Assembly (NCBI GenBank): GCA_017507125.1
Contig: JAFWBQ010000122.1
Location: forward strand, 1 to 56,970
From: Lentisphaeria bacterium
GTDB taxonomy: Bacteria; Verrucomicrobiota; Lentisphaeria; Victivallales; Victivallaceae
Reading direction: 5' to 3'
DNA length: 56,970 nucleotides
Shown: positions 44,855 to 53,741 of the stretch, in pieces
How the letters are laid out: each line of letters begins with the position of its first letter
Numbering within the stretch: position 1 is the first letter of the stretch
The notes under the pieces: generated by a model
Databases searched by the model: none
Told to the model about the DNA's origin: nothing
The model's input: the letters and a program-made list of their open reading frames with translations, nothing else
Made by a program: the position numbers and the translations under genes

Positions 44855-46057
44855 ATGAAACTCAGAACTGCTTCGATTTTTCTGCCGCTGCTTCTTGCCG
44901 GTTGTACGGCTTGCTCAGCCCCCGCAACTCCTTCTGCCGCTCCCAAAGCCGCCGTTGCGCCCGTGGTTCAGAACAAAGTCAAACTTCAGCTTCCTCCTGC
45001 CATCTATGCCGTTCCCGGCATTGAGACAAATATCTATTTTGACAACGTTGTCTGTGTCATCAATCCTGACAATTATGTTTTTGATATCAAATGCACCAAA
45101 GGACGCAACGATCAGAAGCGCTGGCGGTATACTCCGAAAGCGGGGGAAGAGGGAATCTATGGTCTTGAACTGACCGTGATTTCAAATGCCGGCGTGGAAG
45201 CTGTCGGGACGACCAAACTCATCGTTACCTCCGCTGAAGCCGGTAAGGGCAAAAACTTCGGGATCCTGATTCTCGGCGACAGTCTTACCGCTGCCAGCGT
45301 CTACCCCAGTCGTCTTCATGAGCTTCTGACTGCCAACGGACATCCTCAGGTCAAGTTCCTCGGAACCTACGGCAGAAAAGGCACTCAGGCGCTCCATGAA
45401 GGATATGGCGGCTGGAAATGGTCTACATTCCTGACCAAAACCGCTCCCACCAAGGTTGCTCCCGGTGGAAAAACATTTCCCCGGCACCGTGCCAGTCCTT
45501 TCCTTTTTGACGGCAAGTTCAGTCTGGCTCAGTATCTGAAAAAAAATCACAATGGCAGAGTCCCTGACTTCATCACCATCCAGCTGGGTGTGAACGATGT
45601 TTTCGGCGCCACTGATGCAAATCAGCAAAGAGTGATCGACACCATTCTTGACAATGCCGACAAACTCATCGCCAATTTGCGTAAAGATGCTCCCAACGCC
45701 ATTATCGGTGTGGGACTTGTCACCCCCGGCGCCAGAACTCAGGACGCCTTCGGCAGCAACTACGCCTGCGGACAGACCCGCTGGCAGTACAAGAAAAATC
45801 AGCATGCACTCAACGCCGCCATGCTGAAAAAGTTTGCTTCTTATCCTGACAAAAAGGTGTTCCTCGTGCCTTCCAATGTCAATCTGGATTGTGAAAACAA
45901 CTACCCTGTCCGCAGAGAAGCTGTCAACGGAGTGCTTGTGAAAGGCGCCAGAAATTTCATTATCCGTCAGTCCAACGGTGTCCATCCTGCTCCTGCCGGT
46001 TACAATCAGATGGGCGACACTTTCTACTGCTGGATCAAATATCAGCTTTCAAGGTAA
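44855..46057 (+). CDS. SGNH/GDSL-type hydrolase lipoprotein
   Basis: 400 aa with a lipoprotein signal (LLLAGC, cysteine about residue 17) and an Ala/Pro-rich linker. Residues about 40-125 form an Ig-like domain (TPKAGEEGIYGLELTVIS). The SGNH domain follows: block I ILGDSLTAA with the serine, block III LGVNDVFG with the Asn, block V NGVHPAPAGY with the His. The catalytic Asp of the usual DxxH is Asn here (NGVH), so activity may be lowered or use another residue. Such enzymes deacetylate glycans at the cell surface. Confidence 0.82.
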   Translation: MKLRTASIFLPLLLAGCTACSAPATPSAAPKAAVAPVVQNKVKLQLPPAIYAVPGIETNIYFDNVVCVINPDNYVFDIKCTKGRNDQKRWRYTPKAGEEGIYGLELTVISNAGVEAVGTTKLIVTSAEAGKGKNFGILILGDSLTAASVYPSRLHELLTANGHPQVKFLGTYGRKGTQALHEGYGGWKWSTFLTKTAPTKVAPGGKTFPRHRASPFLFDGKFSLAQYLKKNHNGRVPDFITIQLGVNDVFGATDANQQRVIDTILDNADKLIANLRKDAPNAIIGVGLVTPGARTQDAFGSNYACGQTRWQYKKNQHALNAAMLKKFASYPDKKVFLVPSNVNLDCENNYPVRREAVNGVLVKGARNFIIRQSNGVHPAPAGYNQMGDTFYCWIKYQLSR

Positions 46058-46063
46058 AAGATC

Positions 46064-46945
46064 ATGTCCGAATGGGCGCTCCCGATCCTCGGCTCCGCTT
46101 TTGTACTGGGGATCTATGATGTTTTCAAAAAACATGCTGTGCGTGACAACAGCGTTATGCCGGTTCTCTTTCTGGCAACGCTGTCAGGCACTCTGTTTTT
46201 CATGCTGCTGACGGCGGTCAGAATGAGCAGTTCCGCCGCCGTTATCCACTGGAACAGCGGAGTGCTTTTTCTGGTCTTTCTGAAATCTCTTCTCGTTTCC
46301 GCAAGCTGGGCGTTTGTCTACTACGGCCTGCGGGAACTGCCTGTTTCCATCGCCTCGCCGCTCCGGGCGACAGCCCCTTTGTGGAGCATCATCGGCGCTG
46401 TGATCATCTTCGGGGAAATGCCTTTGAAGATACAATGGGCGGGCATGGTGCTGATCCTTGCGGGGTGTTTCCTTTTCACCCTGATCGGACAGAAAGAGAA
46501 CTTTTCATGGCGTTCAAAGGGGATCCTTTACACCATGACGGGTACTTTGCTCGGATCGGCGTCGGCGCTCTACGATAAGTTTCTGCTGGGAACAAAACAT
46601 CTGGATCCCCTCTCGCTTCAATTCCACTTCTCATGGATGCTGGTGGTGATCCTGGGAGCGGCTCTGCTCTGCCGTCATTTCTTTTTCTCTGCCGGGGGCA
46701 GGTTTCAGTGGCGCTGGAGCATCGTTGCCACAGGGATCCTGCTCATTATAGCAGATGCACTTTACTTTTACGCTTTGAGTCTGCCTGATGCGCAGATTTC
46801 CATACTTTCGCTGCTGCGCCGCTCCAGCGTGGTGGTCGCCTTTGCCGTGGGCGGGCGCTTTTTCAAGGAAAAAATGCTGCTGCCCAAAGCCGCTGTTCTC
46901 ATGGTCATTCTTGCGGGTGCCGCCATATTGTCCCTATGCAAATAA
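46064..46945 (+). CDS. EamA/DMT-family transporter
   Basis: 293 aa with ten hydrophobic segments in two EamA repeats (first from PILGSAFVLGIYDVFKKHA, second from GILYTMTGTLLGSASALYDKF). GEMPLKIQWAGMVLILAGCFL and FKEKMLLPKAAVLMVILAGAAIL are the typical repeat ends. DMT transporters export or import small metabolites. It lies between the SGNH lipoprotein and an unknown secreted protein whose start overlaps its stop by 10 nt. Substrate unknown. Confidence 0.87.
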   Translation: MSEWALPILGSAFVLGIYDVFKKHAVRDNSVMPVLFLATLSGTLFFMLLTAVRMSSSAAVIHWNSGVLFLVFLKSLLVSASWAFVYYGLRELPVSIASPLRATAPLWSIIGAVIIFGEMPLKIQWAGMVLILAGCFLFTLIGQKENFSWRSKGILYTMTGTLLGSASALYDKFLLGTKHLDPLSLQFHFSWMLVVILGAALLCRHFFFSAGGRFQWRWSIVATGILLIIADALYFYALSLPDAQISILSLLRRSSVVVAFAVGGRFFKEKMLLPKAAVLMVILAGAAILSLCK

Positions 46946-49176
46946 GATCTGTTACAATTCTGCTGTTGACCTTTTCCCTGCTGTGCGCGGGGGAAAGGAG
47001 CCCCAATTTGTTGAGAGAGTGGCAAAATCCCGGAAATGGAAAAGTATTGTTGCCCCAATGGAGTTTCCGTGACTGGGGCAGGGGGAGTTCCAGTGTCAGA
47101 CGCAGCAGTGGGAAAAAAAAGACTCTTCCATCGAAGGTTTCTCTCCGGAGCCATCAGGTCAGGCTTTCTGACGGCAAAGTACAGGTTATTCTTGAAAATC
47201 CTGATGAGGCACTTTCTTCCAACATGTTCTTCCGTTCTCTGACTCTGCCGGAAAAAGGTGTGGGGAGATACTGTTTCAGGGCGGTCATGGTCAACGGCAC
47301 AAAAAAGCGTGCCCTTGTCCGGATCTCTCTGACAGCTTCCGGCGGCGGAAAGAATTTTACGGAACGCCGTTATTTTTCTGTTTCAGAAACGCCCTCTGCC
47401 GTAGAACTGCCCCTGACTTTACCCGTGAAATGCAGCGCACTGCAGATATCTCTGCTGCTTCTGGGGCCCGGAAAGGTTTCTTTTTCAGAACTGCAGCTGA
47501 CTGCGGAGCCGGTTCCGGCAGCTCTTCCCGGCAATATCATGTGCAGGGGAAGTTTGACACTGCCGGAAAAGACACCCGTTGAATTTCCTCTGATTCTGCC
47601 CGCCGGATTCAAATTTTCTCAGGAAAACACCATCCTTGTGACACTGCCCTGGGGCGTCCGCCTTATCAACTGCCGGGGAGCACATATAAGTGGGGTCAAG
47701 GTAAAGGTCAGAGAGAAAACTGAGACGACCCTTGTCATTGATAAAAAGCATGCAAAGATCTACGGACTCTCTCTGCTTTTGAGCAGTGATCTGCCGGAGA
47801 GTGAAAAAACGCTCATGGGGTCGGTACAGCTGCAGAACGGAAAGGAAAAAGGGGAGAACTGTTATTTTGAGATCAGATGCGTCAGGGATATGGAGTTTCT
47901 GGCGCCCCGGCATTTCACCTTCGCTCTTTCGGCAAACGGAACTGTTCCGGCAAGGGAAAGTGCCCCTGCTTTTGAAAATGCGTTGCTCCGCTCTGGTGCC
48001 AATGTATTGGTGACGCCCCGGCAGCTTCTTTCACTCCGGCAGCTGCGGACGGCAAAGATTTCTCAGAGAGCATTTTTGACTGTCCACGCTGTCAAGGCGG
48101 AAAATCACTGTTATTACAGCATGCTCCGTGATGAGTCATTCTGGGAAAAATATTATCTGCCTCTTCTCTCAAGGCAGGTGGTGCGTCCCGGCGGACGCCA
48201 TATAGAAGCTGTTATGTGCGGCTCTTTTCTGGGACAGCACCGCGCCATCCATTGTCTTTGTTCCCTTTGCCGTGTGGAGTTATGTGACTTTCTCCCCAAA
48301 CTGCCCCCAAAAGATATTATGAATTGTTCCGCAGGTCTTCTTGAGGCGCGGTACGGCAGGGAACTGCAGAAGTTCCGGACAGCCCGGCTGAGGGCGCTGT
48401 GGGCCGGAGCCCGGCTTTATCTGCCGGTCAATGCCCGTGGATTCAGCCGCCGGCCGGCGCTTATACCGGTTTATCAGGTATCCCAGATCCTTACCGGGAA
48501 GTGCCATGTGTCGGGAAATGAAAGTGTTGTTGATCTTACACCGGGACATATTCTGCCCGACGGAAAAAAATATGATCCGGCAGTCAATTTCCTTGTAAGG
48601 AAACTCATTGTCAAGAGGTTCCGCGAGTATAACGTGCCCCGGAACCGGCTTACAGGCAAACTTGCTGTCCGTTCCGGTGTGATTTCTCCTGAAGAGCTGC
48701 AATTTGAACTGCTCAATCTCTTTTTCAGCGGTTTTTCCGGTGTCTGGCTTGAAATGACGCCTGGAACAGATTACAGCTTCCGTGTCAATGCCGGCAGCGC
48801 AGCCATGATTTTGCGGGAGTATGAGAACTATTTCCGCAAAGCCCCCCTTGAACAACATCAGTGGATCTTGCAGAGCAGTGCCGCCCCCCTTGAATTGCCG
48901 CCGGTGCCGGGACCTGCGGGGTATCCTCTGGATCTGCCCCGGGCTTTTTCTCCCCTGAAACTGCTGGTGTGGAGGCACGGAAACAATACCCTCGCCGCTG
49001 TTGGAAATTTTGCGGCAGAGCCTCTCAGATGCAATCTGCGCTTCCCCGCAGCCCCTCTTATGTGGCAGGGGAATGTCAATGGCGGATCTCTCAGCGGTCT
49101 CACGCTTCGCCGCAGCGGTATCGACCTGACGATCCCTCCCCGCGCCTGGCGCTTTCTGGAATTTGAAAAGCTTTGA
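46936..49176 (+). CDS. Secreted protein of unknown function
   Basis: 746 aa with a signal peptide (about 1-18, ending LLCAGE). I do not recognise the family. The first 200 residues are beta-rich (jelly-roll-like: GVGRYCFRAVMVNGTKKRALVRISLTAS), residues about 330-650 may be a barrel-type domain (FAEL-like turns, AVMCGSFLGQHRAIHCLCSLCRVELCDFLP), and the end looks like a small beta sandwich (LLVWRHGNNTLAAVGNFAAEPLRCNL), as in many glycosidases of this group. Cysteines HCLCSLC resemble the cluster in the DUF4838 protein. Poor ribosome-binding site; overlap suggests coupled translation. Confidence 0.6.
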   Translation: MQIRSVTILLLTFSLLCAGERSPNLLREWQNPGNGKVLLPQWSFRDWGRGSSSVRRSSGKKKTLPSKVSLRSHQVRLSDGKVQVILENPDEALSSNMFFRSLTLPEKGVGRYCFRAVMVNGTKKRALVRISLTASGGGKNFTERRYFSVSETPSAVELPLTLPVKCSALQISLLLLGPGKVSFSELQLTAEPVPAALPGNIMCRGSLTLPEKTPVEFPLILPAGFKFSQENTILVTLPWGVRLINCRGAHISGVKVKVREKTETTLVIDKKHAKIYGLSLLLSSDLPESEKTLMGSVQLQNGKEKGENCYFEIRCVRDMEFLAPRHFTFALSANGTVPARESAPAFENALLRSGANVLVTPRQLLSLRQLRTAKISQRAFLTVHAVKAENHCYYSMLRDESFWEKYYLPLLSRQVVRPGGRHIEAVMCGSFLGQHRAIHCLCSLCRVELCDFLPKLPPKDIMNCSAGLLEARYGRELQKFRTARLRALWAGARLYLPVNARGFSRRPALIPVYQVSQILTGKCHVSGNESVVDLTPGHILPDGKKYDPAVNFLVRKLIVKRFREYNVPRNRLTGKLAVRSGVISPEELQFELLNLFFSGFSGVWLEMTPGTDYSFRVNAGSAAMILREYENYFRKAPLEQHQWILQSSAAPLELPPVPGPAGYPLDLPRAFSPLKLLVWRHGNNTLAAVGNFAAEPLRCNLRFPAAPLMWQGNVNGGSLSGLTLRRSGIDLTIPPRAWRFLEFEKL

Positions 49177-49193
49177 AATTGCCTCAAGATATT

Positions 49194-49224
49194 AAAAAAG
49201 CCCTGTTCCGGCAGCGGAAAGGGC
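49194..49224 (-). terminator. Rho-independent terminator after ftsZ
   Basis: On the minus strand GCCCTTTCCG, loop CTGC, CGGAACAGGGC (one bulged base), then six T. Confidence 0.85.
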
Positions 49225-49252
49225 AATGGAAAAATTTTTCAGCACAGGAAGA

Positions 49253-50419
49253 TCAGTTTCTTCTGTCAACGGGGATGTTTTTCCGCATGAAAGTGGGAAT
49301 GTCCAGATTGACGCCGTCCACGATGACGGGAGGCGTTCCCTCCATAACCCCCACTTCATTGGTTTGGGCGGCGAAGAGATCCGGCTGGAACTCATCATCC
49401 GTTTCGCTGCGTTTCTTTTTGCCTCTTTTGGGGACCGCGGCGGGTTCAAGGGGACGCTCCGGGGTATCGCTTTTTTCAAACTTGACAGCAATGGCCACCA
49501 GCTGCATCCCGTCGCCCCAGGAACTGTCGGCACCGGCGCCGATCAGGACTTCGCAATCAGGGGAAAGATATTTCTGGGCATTTTCAAAAATGGAGCGGGC
49601 ATCTCCCAGAGAAAGACCGCTGCCGCCGTTGAGGATCAGGAAAACGGCGTCGGCATTTTTGAGCTTTGAACTGCCGCCCAGCATGGGGGAGTCCATAAGG
49701 TTTTCGACAAGTTTGCGTTCTTTTTCCGGATCATCAGGCGCCACTGAAGCGTACCCGATGCTGCAGGAAGAGCTTTGGCGGTTGAGCAGACCGCTCAGCG
49801 TATCGTAGTCTGCCGCCAGCCGGTTCCCGGAACAAAGGGTGACCGCCAGCGCCCTGGCCGACTCAGCCATGACTTTGTCAGCAAGGGCGAAGGCTTCCTC
49901 ATGGGCAACTGTTGAACTCAATGTGCAGAAAAGCAGATCGTTGGGCACTGTGATGACTGCCCCGGCAAGGGGGAGCAGATCCACCTGTATGGTCTGTTCG
50001 GCAATTTTTCTGCGGGAACTGCCCTCAAAACGGAACGGGGTATTCAGCAGAAAGATGGTGGGGATCTTCAGTTTCGAGGTGACGCTCTGAATGACTGACA
50101 TGGCTCCGGAGCCGAAACCTCTGCCCAAACCGGCGATGACCACCAGCAGGGGTGTTTCTGCCAGAACTCCGGCGAGAGTTTCTCTTTCTGCTGCGGCAGC
50201 GGTTTTGCCGTCGTTGATTCTGCCGCCGCATCCGCGACCTTCGCGCCATTTTTCACATGCAAGGATCCGGTTTTCTTCCGGGAGTCCTGAATTTTTAAGA
50301 GCTTCAGCGTCACAGTCAAATCCCAGCAGCCGCAGATTTTCGGCGCCGGGGAGAGTGTTGAGGATTCCTGTGATCCGGCATCCGGCGGATCCCACTCCGA
50401 GTACAGTCAATTTTTTCAT
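49253..50419 (-). CDS. ftsZ: Cell division protein FtsZ, divergent
   Basis: 388 aa from MKKLTVLG; an ATG at 50443 with GGTGG upstream would add 8 residues. FtsZ is the tubulin-like GTPase of the division ring. Recognisable are the start VLGVGSAGCRITGIL, DCDAEAL (T3), the order of the GTPase domain and the C-terminal peptide LDIPTFMRK (about 372-380) that binds FtsA and other partners. The tubulin signature GGGTGTG reads GLGRGFGSG (about 95-103), and the T7 NxDxxD reads NRLAAD (about 196-201), losing the first Asp. Located 2 nt after ftsA, the classic pair. GTPase activity is likely to be altered. Confidence 0.88.
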   Translation of the reverse strand: MKKLTVLGVGSAGCRITGILNTLPGAENLRLLGFDCDAEALKNSGLPEENRILACEKWREGRGCGGRINDGKTAAAAERETLAGVLAETPLLVVIAGLGRGFGSGAMSVIQSVTSKLKIPTIFLLNTPFRFEGSSRRKIAEQTIQVDLLPLAGAVITVPNDLLFCTLSSTVAHEEAFALADKVMAESARALAVTLCSGNRLAADYDTLSGLLNRQSSSCSIGYASVAPDDPEKERKLVENLMDSPMLGGSSKLKNADAVFLILNGGSGLSLGDARSIFENAQKYLSPDCEVLIGAGADSSWGDGMQLVAIAVKFEKSDTPERPLEPAAVPKRGKKKRSETDDEFQPDLFAAQTNEVGVMEGTPPVIVDGVNLDIPTFMRKNIPVDRRN

Positions 50420-50421
50420 GG

Positions 50422-51684
50422 TCAAAACTTGAATGCTTTCCATAATTTACCGATCCACCGGGGCAGATACAGCCAGATATTGTTCATTCCTTCGATGATG
50501 TTCTGCAGGGCGCCTTCGCGGTTTCTGCCGTAAAAGGTACGGTAGTAGTATGCCGCCACTTTGAGTGCGCCCCAGACGGCGCTGTACCGGGGGGAGTCCA
50601 GATTGGTCAGGGAGCCTGAAGCGTCGGCAACACTGCCTTCCCGGCAGGGGATCCCGAAAACCTTGGTGAAGATCTCAAGGGCTGGGGGATAAAGGGCTCC
50701 GCCGCCTGTGAGAACACCGCTTGCCTGACCGCCGGGGACATGCACTTTGCGGGCAACTTCTTCAAAAATCTCACGCAGCCGTGCTTCAATGATGGTTTCA
50801 AACTGGCTGAGAGGGATCTCTCTGGAGCCGCCCATGGGGGATTCTATACGCAAGGAATTCAAATTCTGCTCAAAGGCATTTTTCAAAGTTCCGTTTTCAA
50901 AGAGTTTGCGGCATGCTGTGAACGAAAGTCCCAGACCGATGGCAAGGTCGTTGGCAACATGATCGAATCCCAACTGCAATGTGCCTGCTTCAAGAACGCC
51001 GCCGTCGTGGGCGGTCAGGTAATCGGTACATCCGGCACCCATGTCGATAAGAACTGCACCGTCATCCACCTCGCGGTCGGTCAGGATCCCTTCTTTGGCG
51101 CAGATGGGAGCGTAAACAGGATAGAGTTCCGCATTTTCCAACTCTGAACTTTTTATCAGATTGGCAAAGTTGTCAAGACGGGGAACATGCCCTTGAACGA
51201 TCAGTGCCTTGACTTCAAGTTTCCGTCCCCGCTGGTTGAGGGGATTCCCCACCCGGCGGTTATCCAGGCGCCAGTAGATATCATCGGTGTTGATGATTTT
51301 CCAGTCAGAGGCAAGCTCGATGACTTGTGCGTTGCTGCGTGCTTCGTTCATTTCAGCTTCACCGACGACGCCATTTTGATTTCTCACGGCGGCAGTGCCG
51401 ATGCCGCTGGTGCAGAGGACGCCGCCTCCTGAGATCAGCAGTGTTACAAGCTGACTGCGGAGCAGTTGGTTTCCGGAGGAGTCGTCAGCCTGTGTGAGCG
51501 CCTGTTCCAGAGCTTTGGCGGCGGACTCCATATTGCGTATTTCGCCCTTGACCACAGCGTCGCCGGAGGAGGCACTGCCTCTGCCGATGATGCTGACAGA
51601 ATCACCGGTCACTTCACCCACCAGAATATTGATCTGTGAAGTACCGATCTCAATTGCTGAAACGATTGCGGTTCCTTTAGCCAT
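50422..51684 (-). CDS. ftsA: Cell division protein FtsA
   Basis: 420 aa, usual length. Actin-like protein that anchors FtsZ to the membrane. Seen: SAIEIGTSQINILVGEV (phosphate 1), the SHS2-like domain around residues 85-170, DDGAVLIDMGAGCTDYL (phosphate 2), and VLTGGGALYPPALE (adenosine motif). The last residues IWLYLPRWIGKLWKAFKF are a basic amphipathic helix, the standard membrane-targeting sequence. It precedes ftsZ directly and has its own strong promoter. Confidence 0.93.
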   Translation of the reverse strand: MAKGTAIVSAIEIGTSQINILVGEVTGDSVSIIGRGSASSGDAVVKGEIRNMESAAKALEQALTQADDSSGNQLLRSQLVTLLISGGGVLCTSGIGTAAVRNQNGVVGEAEMNEARSNAQVIELASDWKIINTDDIYWRLDNRRVGNPLNQRGRKLEVKALIVQGHVPRLDNFANLIKSSELENAELYPVYAPICAKEGILTDREVDDGAVLIDMGAGCTDYLTAHDGGVLEAGTLQLGFDHVANDLAIGLGLSFTACRKLFENGTLKNAFEQNLNSLRIESPMGGSREIPLSQFETIIEARLREIFEEVARKVHVPGGQASGVLTGGGALYPPALEIFTKVFGIPCREGSVADASGSLTNLDSPRYSAVWGALKVAAYYYRTFYGRNREGALQNIIEGMNNIWLYLPRWIGKLWKAFKF

Positions 51685-51734
51685 AATACCAGTTAAATTT
51701 GAAATAAAAACAGCGGATCATCCGTATAAAGCTA

Positions 51735-51763
51735 AATATAACAGTGTTTCATTCAAAAGTCAA
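51735..51763 (-). promoter_or_regulatory. Promoter of ftsA-ftsZ
   Basis: On the minus strand TTGACT (51758-51763), 17-nt spacer, TATATT (51735-51740), 50 nt upstream of the ftsA start. Confidence 0.75.
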
Positions 51764-51803
51764 CTCTCCCTTTGGAATTTGACATAAAAAAAACACAAGA
51801 GAC

Positions 51804-51832
51804 TTGACATTTCAGGAAAAAAGGTGTAATGT
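51804..51832 (+). promoter_or_regulatory. Promoter of the nagB-like/PIG-L operon
   Basis: Perfect TTGACA (51804-51809), 17-nt spacer, TAATGT (51827-51832), 78 nt before the start codon. Confidence 0.7.
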
Positions 51833-51910
51833 AAGTACAGGACAGTTTTATTCATGCTGAAATGAGCTGTCCCTAACAACCAAACAATAAAAAGAGCAGG
51901 AGGTTTTACC

Positions 51911-52837
51911 ATGCGCGCACTTTCCAAGATTTCCCCCGATTGGTGGGATTACACGACTCTTGACCGCGAGATCCTTGACGAAGCGGCGAAGATCAACATC
52001 GACAATCTGAAATCCTTTGAGCGTCCCGGATTCAAAATCAATATCTTTGACACTTTCCAGGAGTTCTACTGCGCCGAAGCTCTGGAATATATCGACGCCT
52101 GGAAAAAAGCCACTCCCGACAATCCCTGCGGTATCTGCGGCCCCATCGGCCCCACCGAACAGCTGCCCCTGGTCGCTCAGATCGTCAACGCTACCGGTTT
52201 GAGCCTGAAGAACGCTCACTTCTGGGGCATGGATGAGTGGGCCCTCGGCGACAAAGCTGCTGACATCAACTTCCCCCTGGGCTTCGCCAAGGCTGATATG
52301 GAGCTTTGCTTCAACCGCATCCGTCCCGAATTGCGTATGCCCAAAGAGAACATGCACTTCCCCAGCGAGAACGTGCAGGAATACATCGAAACCTACAAGC
52401 AGGCCAAGTGCCTCATCATGCAGGGCGGACAGGGAGAGACCAAACACTGGGCATTCAACGACCCCGTGAAACGTGAAGGCAAATACAAAGACAATCCTCC
52501 CACCCCCGAAGAGTACCGTCAGCTGGGTACCCGTCATGTGGAACTCCATCCCATCACTCTGATCCAGAACGCCCGTACCTCCGGCGGCGGCACCGTGCAG
52601 AATGTTCCCTCCAGCGCCTTCACCGTCGGTCCCATGGAAACCTGGATGTGCGATCGTGTCTCCATCTGGCATCCCGGACACCATGACAACCCCTTCGGTA
52701 TGCGTCTGACCACCTTCATGATCTCCCGGAAGATCGCTGACAGTGCCGTGCCCATGTCTCTGCTCTCTCAGCATGATGATGTGGTCTTCAACTTCTACCG
52801 TCCCGGTTTCGGCGTTTGCGACGTGGAGATGCATTGA
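51911..52837 (+). CDS. Glucosamine-6-phosphate deaminase-like (NagB-type) protein
   Basis: 308 aa with AGGAGG ahead of the ATG. The NagB/RpiA fold shows [20 protein letters not shown] (the Asp of MDE conserved, about 108), and [15 protein letters not shown] (171-185). The usual GxDGHIAFNEP motif is therefore changed: the histidine is kept (179), but the Asp two residues before it is Thr and the Glu five residues after it is Asp. It may isomerise or deaminate a related sugar phosphate. The PIG-L gene follows after 2 nt; in some Bacteroidota NagB is fused to such a domain. Confidence 0.78.
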   Translation: MRALSKISPDWWDYTTLDREILDEAAKINIDNLKSFERPGFKINIFDTFQEFYCAEALEYIDAWKKATPDNPCGICGPIGPTEQLPLVAQIVNATGLSLKNAHFWGMDEWALGDKAADINFPLGFAKADMELCFNRIRPELRMPKENMHFPSENVQEYIETYKQAKCLIMQGGQGETKHWAFNDPVKREGKYKDNPPTPEEYRQLGTRHVELHPITLIQNARTSGGGTVQNVPSSAFTVGPMETWMCDRVSIWHPGHHDNPFGMRLTTFMISRKIADSAVPMSLLSQHDDVVFNFYRPGFGVCDVEMH

Positions 52838-52839
52838 TC

Positions 52840-53601
52840 ATGAAGAAAGTTGCTTTTGCGATCGCCTGTCATCCTGATGACATTGAATTCATGATGGCAG
52901 GAACTCTGACCCGCCTCAAAGAGGATCTGGGTTATGAGATCCACTATATGAACATTGCCAACGGTTCACTGGGCAGCGAAGTCTACAAGGCTGAAGAACT
53001 GATCAAAATCCGCCGTGAAGAGGCCATGAACTCCGCCAAACTCATGGGCGCAGTCTATCATGAATCCATTACCAACGACCTTGAAGTTTTCTATAACTCC
53101 GAGCAGCTCGCCAAAGTGGTTTCTGAGATCCGCAAGGTCAAACCCCAGATCGTTCTGACCCACGGTCCTTATGACTACATGGAAGATCATGTCAACGCCG
53201 GAAGACTTGCCACTTCTGCAGCTTTCTGCCGCGGCATGATGAATTTCCGCAACGTGGCTGAACCCATGTTCAGCGATGAAGTTGCGGTCTATCACTCTCT
53301 GCCCCTGAGTCTCAAGGATCAGCTCAATAAGCCTGTGATCCCTGATGTCTTTGTGGATGTGACCAATGTGATCGAAAAGAAACGTGCTTTCCTCAACTGT
53401 CACCGTTCCCAGAAAGAGTGGCTGGATGCTTCTCAGGGACTGGATGCCTACCTGGACGATATGCAGCAGCGCTGCGTCGCCATGGGGAAACTTGCCGGTT
53501 TCTGCGACTTTGCCGAAGGCTGGATCCGTCACAATCCCTGCGGATTTTGCGCTGAGGATTACGATCCTCTGGCTGAGATCGCGCGCCCCGCTGCAAAGTG
53601 A
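52840..53601 (+). CDS. PIG-L/LmbE-family deacetylase
   Basis: 253 aa from the ATG 2 nt after the NagB-like stop. Zinc-dependent N-acetyl-sugar deacetylases of this family carry HPDD at the N-terminus and a later His: here AIACHPDDIEFMMAGTL (11-27) and YMEDHVNAGRL. No signal peptide, so it acts in the cytoplasm. Together with the NagB-like protein it suggests removal of acetyl and amino groups from an amino sugar. A terminator follows. Confidence 0.88.
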   Translation: MKKVAFAIACHPDDIEFMMAGTLTRLKEDLGYEIHYMNIANGSLGSEVYKAEELIKIRREEAMNSAKLMGAVYHESITNDLEVFYNSEQLAKVVSEIRKVKPQIVLTHGPYDYMEDHVNAGRLATSAAFCRGMMNFRNVAEPMFSDEVAVYHSLPLSLKDQLNKPVIPDVFVDVTNVIEKKRAFLNCHRSQKEWLDASQGLDAYLDDMQQRCVAMGKLAGFCDFAEGWIRHNPCGFCAEDYDPLAEIARPAAK

Positions 53602-53626
53602 TGAACTGAAAAAAGTTCTTTTACAG

Positions 53627-53665
53627 GTGCTGCAAGACTTGATAAGTTTTGCGGCACTTTTTTTT
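53627..53665 (+). terminator. Rho-independent terminator after the PIG-L gene
   Basis: A 13-bp stem (53627-53639 with 53645-53657, three G-T pairs) around a short loop, followed by eight T. Confidence 0.9.
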
Positions 53666-53688
53666 GTCCGGAAGGCGAAAAAAAGAAG

Positions 53689-53719
53689 AAAAAAACTCCG
53701 GCGTTTTGAGGCGCCGGAG
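53689..53719 (-). terminator. Rho-independent terminator after the amidohydrolase gene
   Basis: On the minus strand CTCCGGCG and CGCCGGAG with an 8-nt loop, then seven T. It lies 22 nt beyond the stop codon. Confidence 0.9.
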
Positions 53720-53741
53720 CTTTGCAGTTAAGAGAAAACTC

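Noticed and set aside
51848..52834. 328-aa minus-strand open frame
   Set aside because: Antisense to the NagB-like gene; low-complexity Gly/His/Val shadow.
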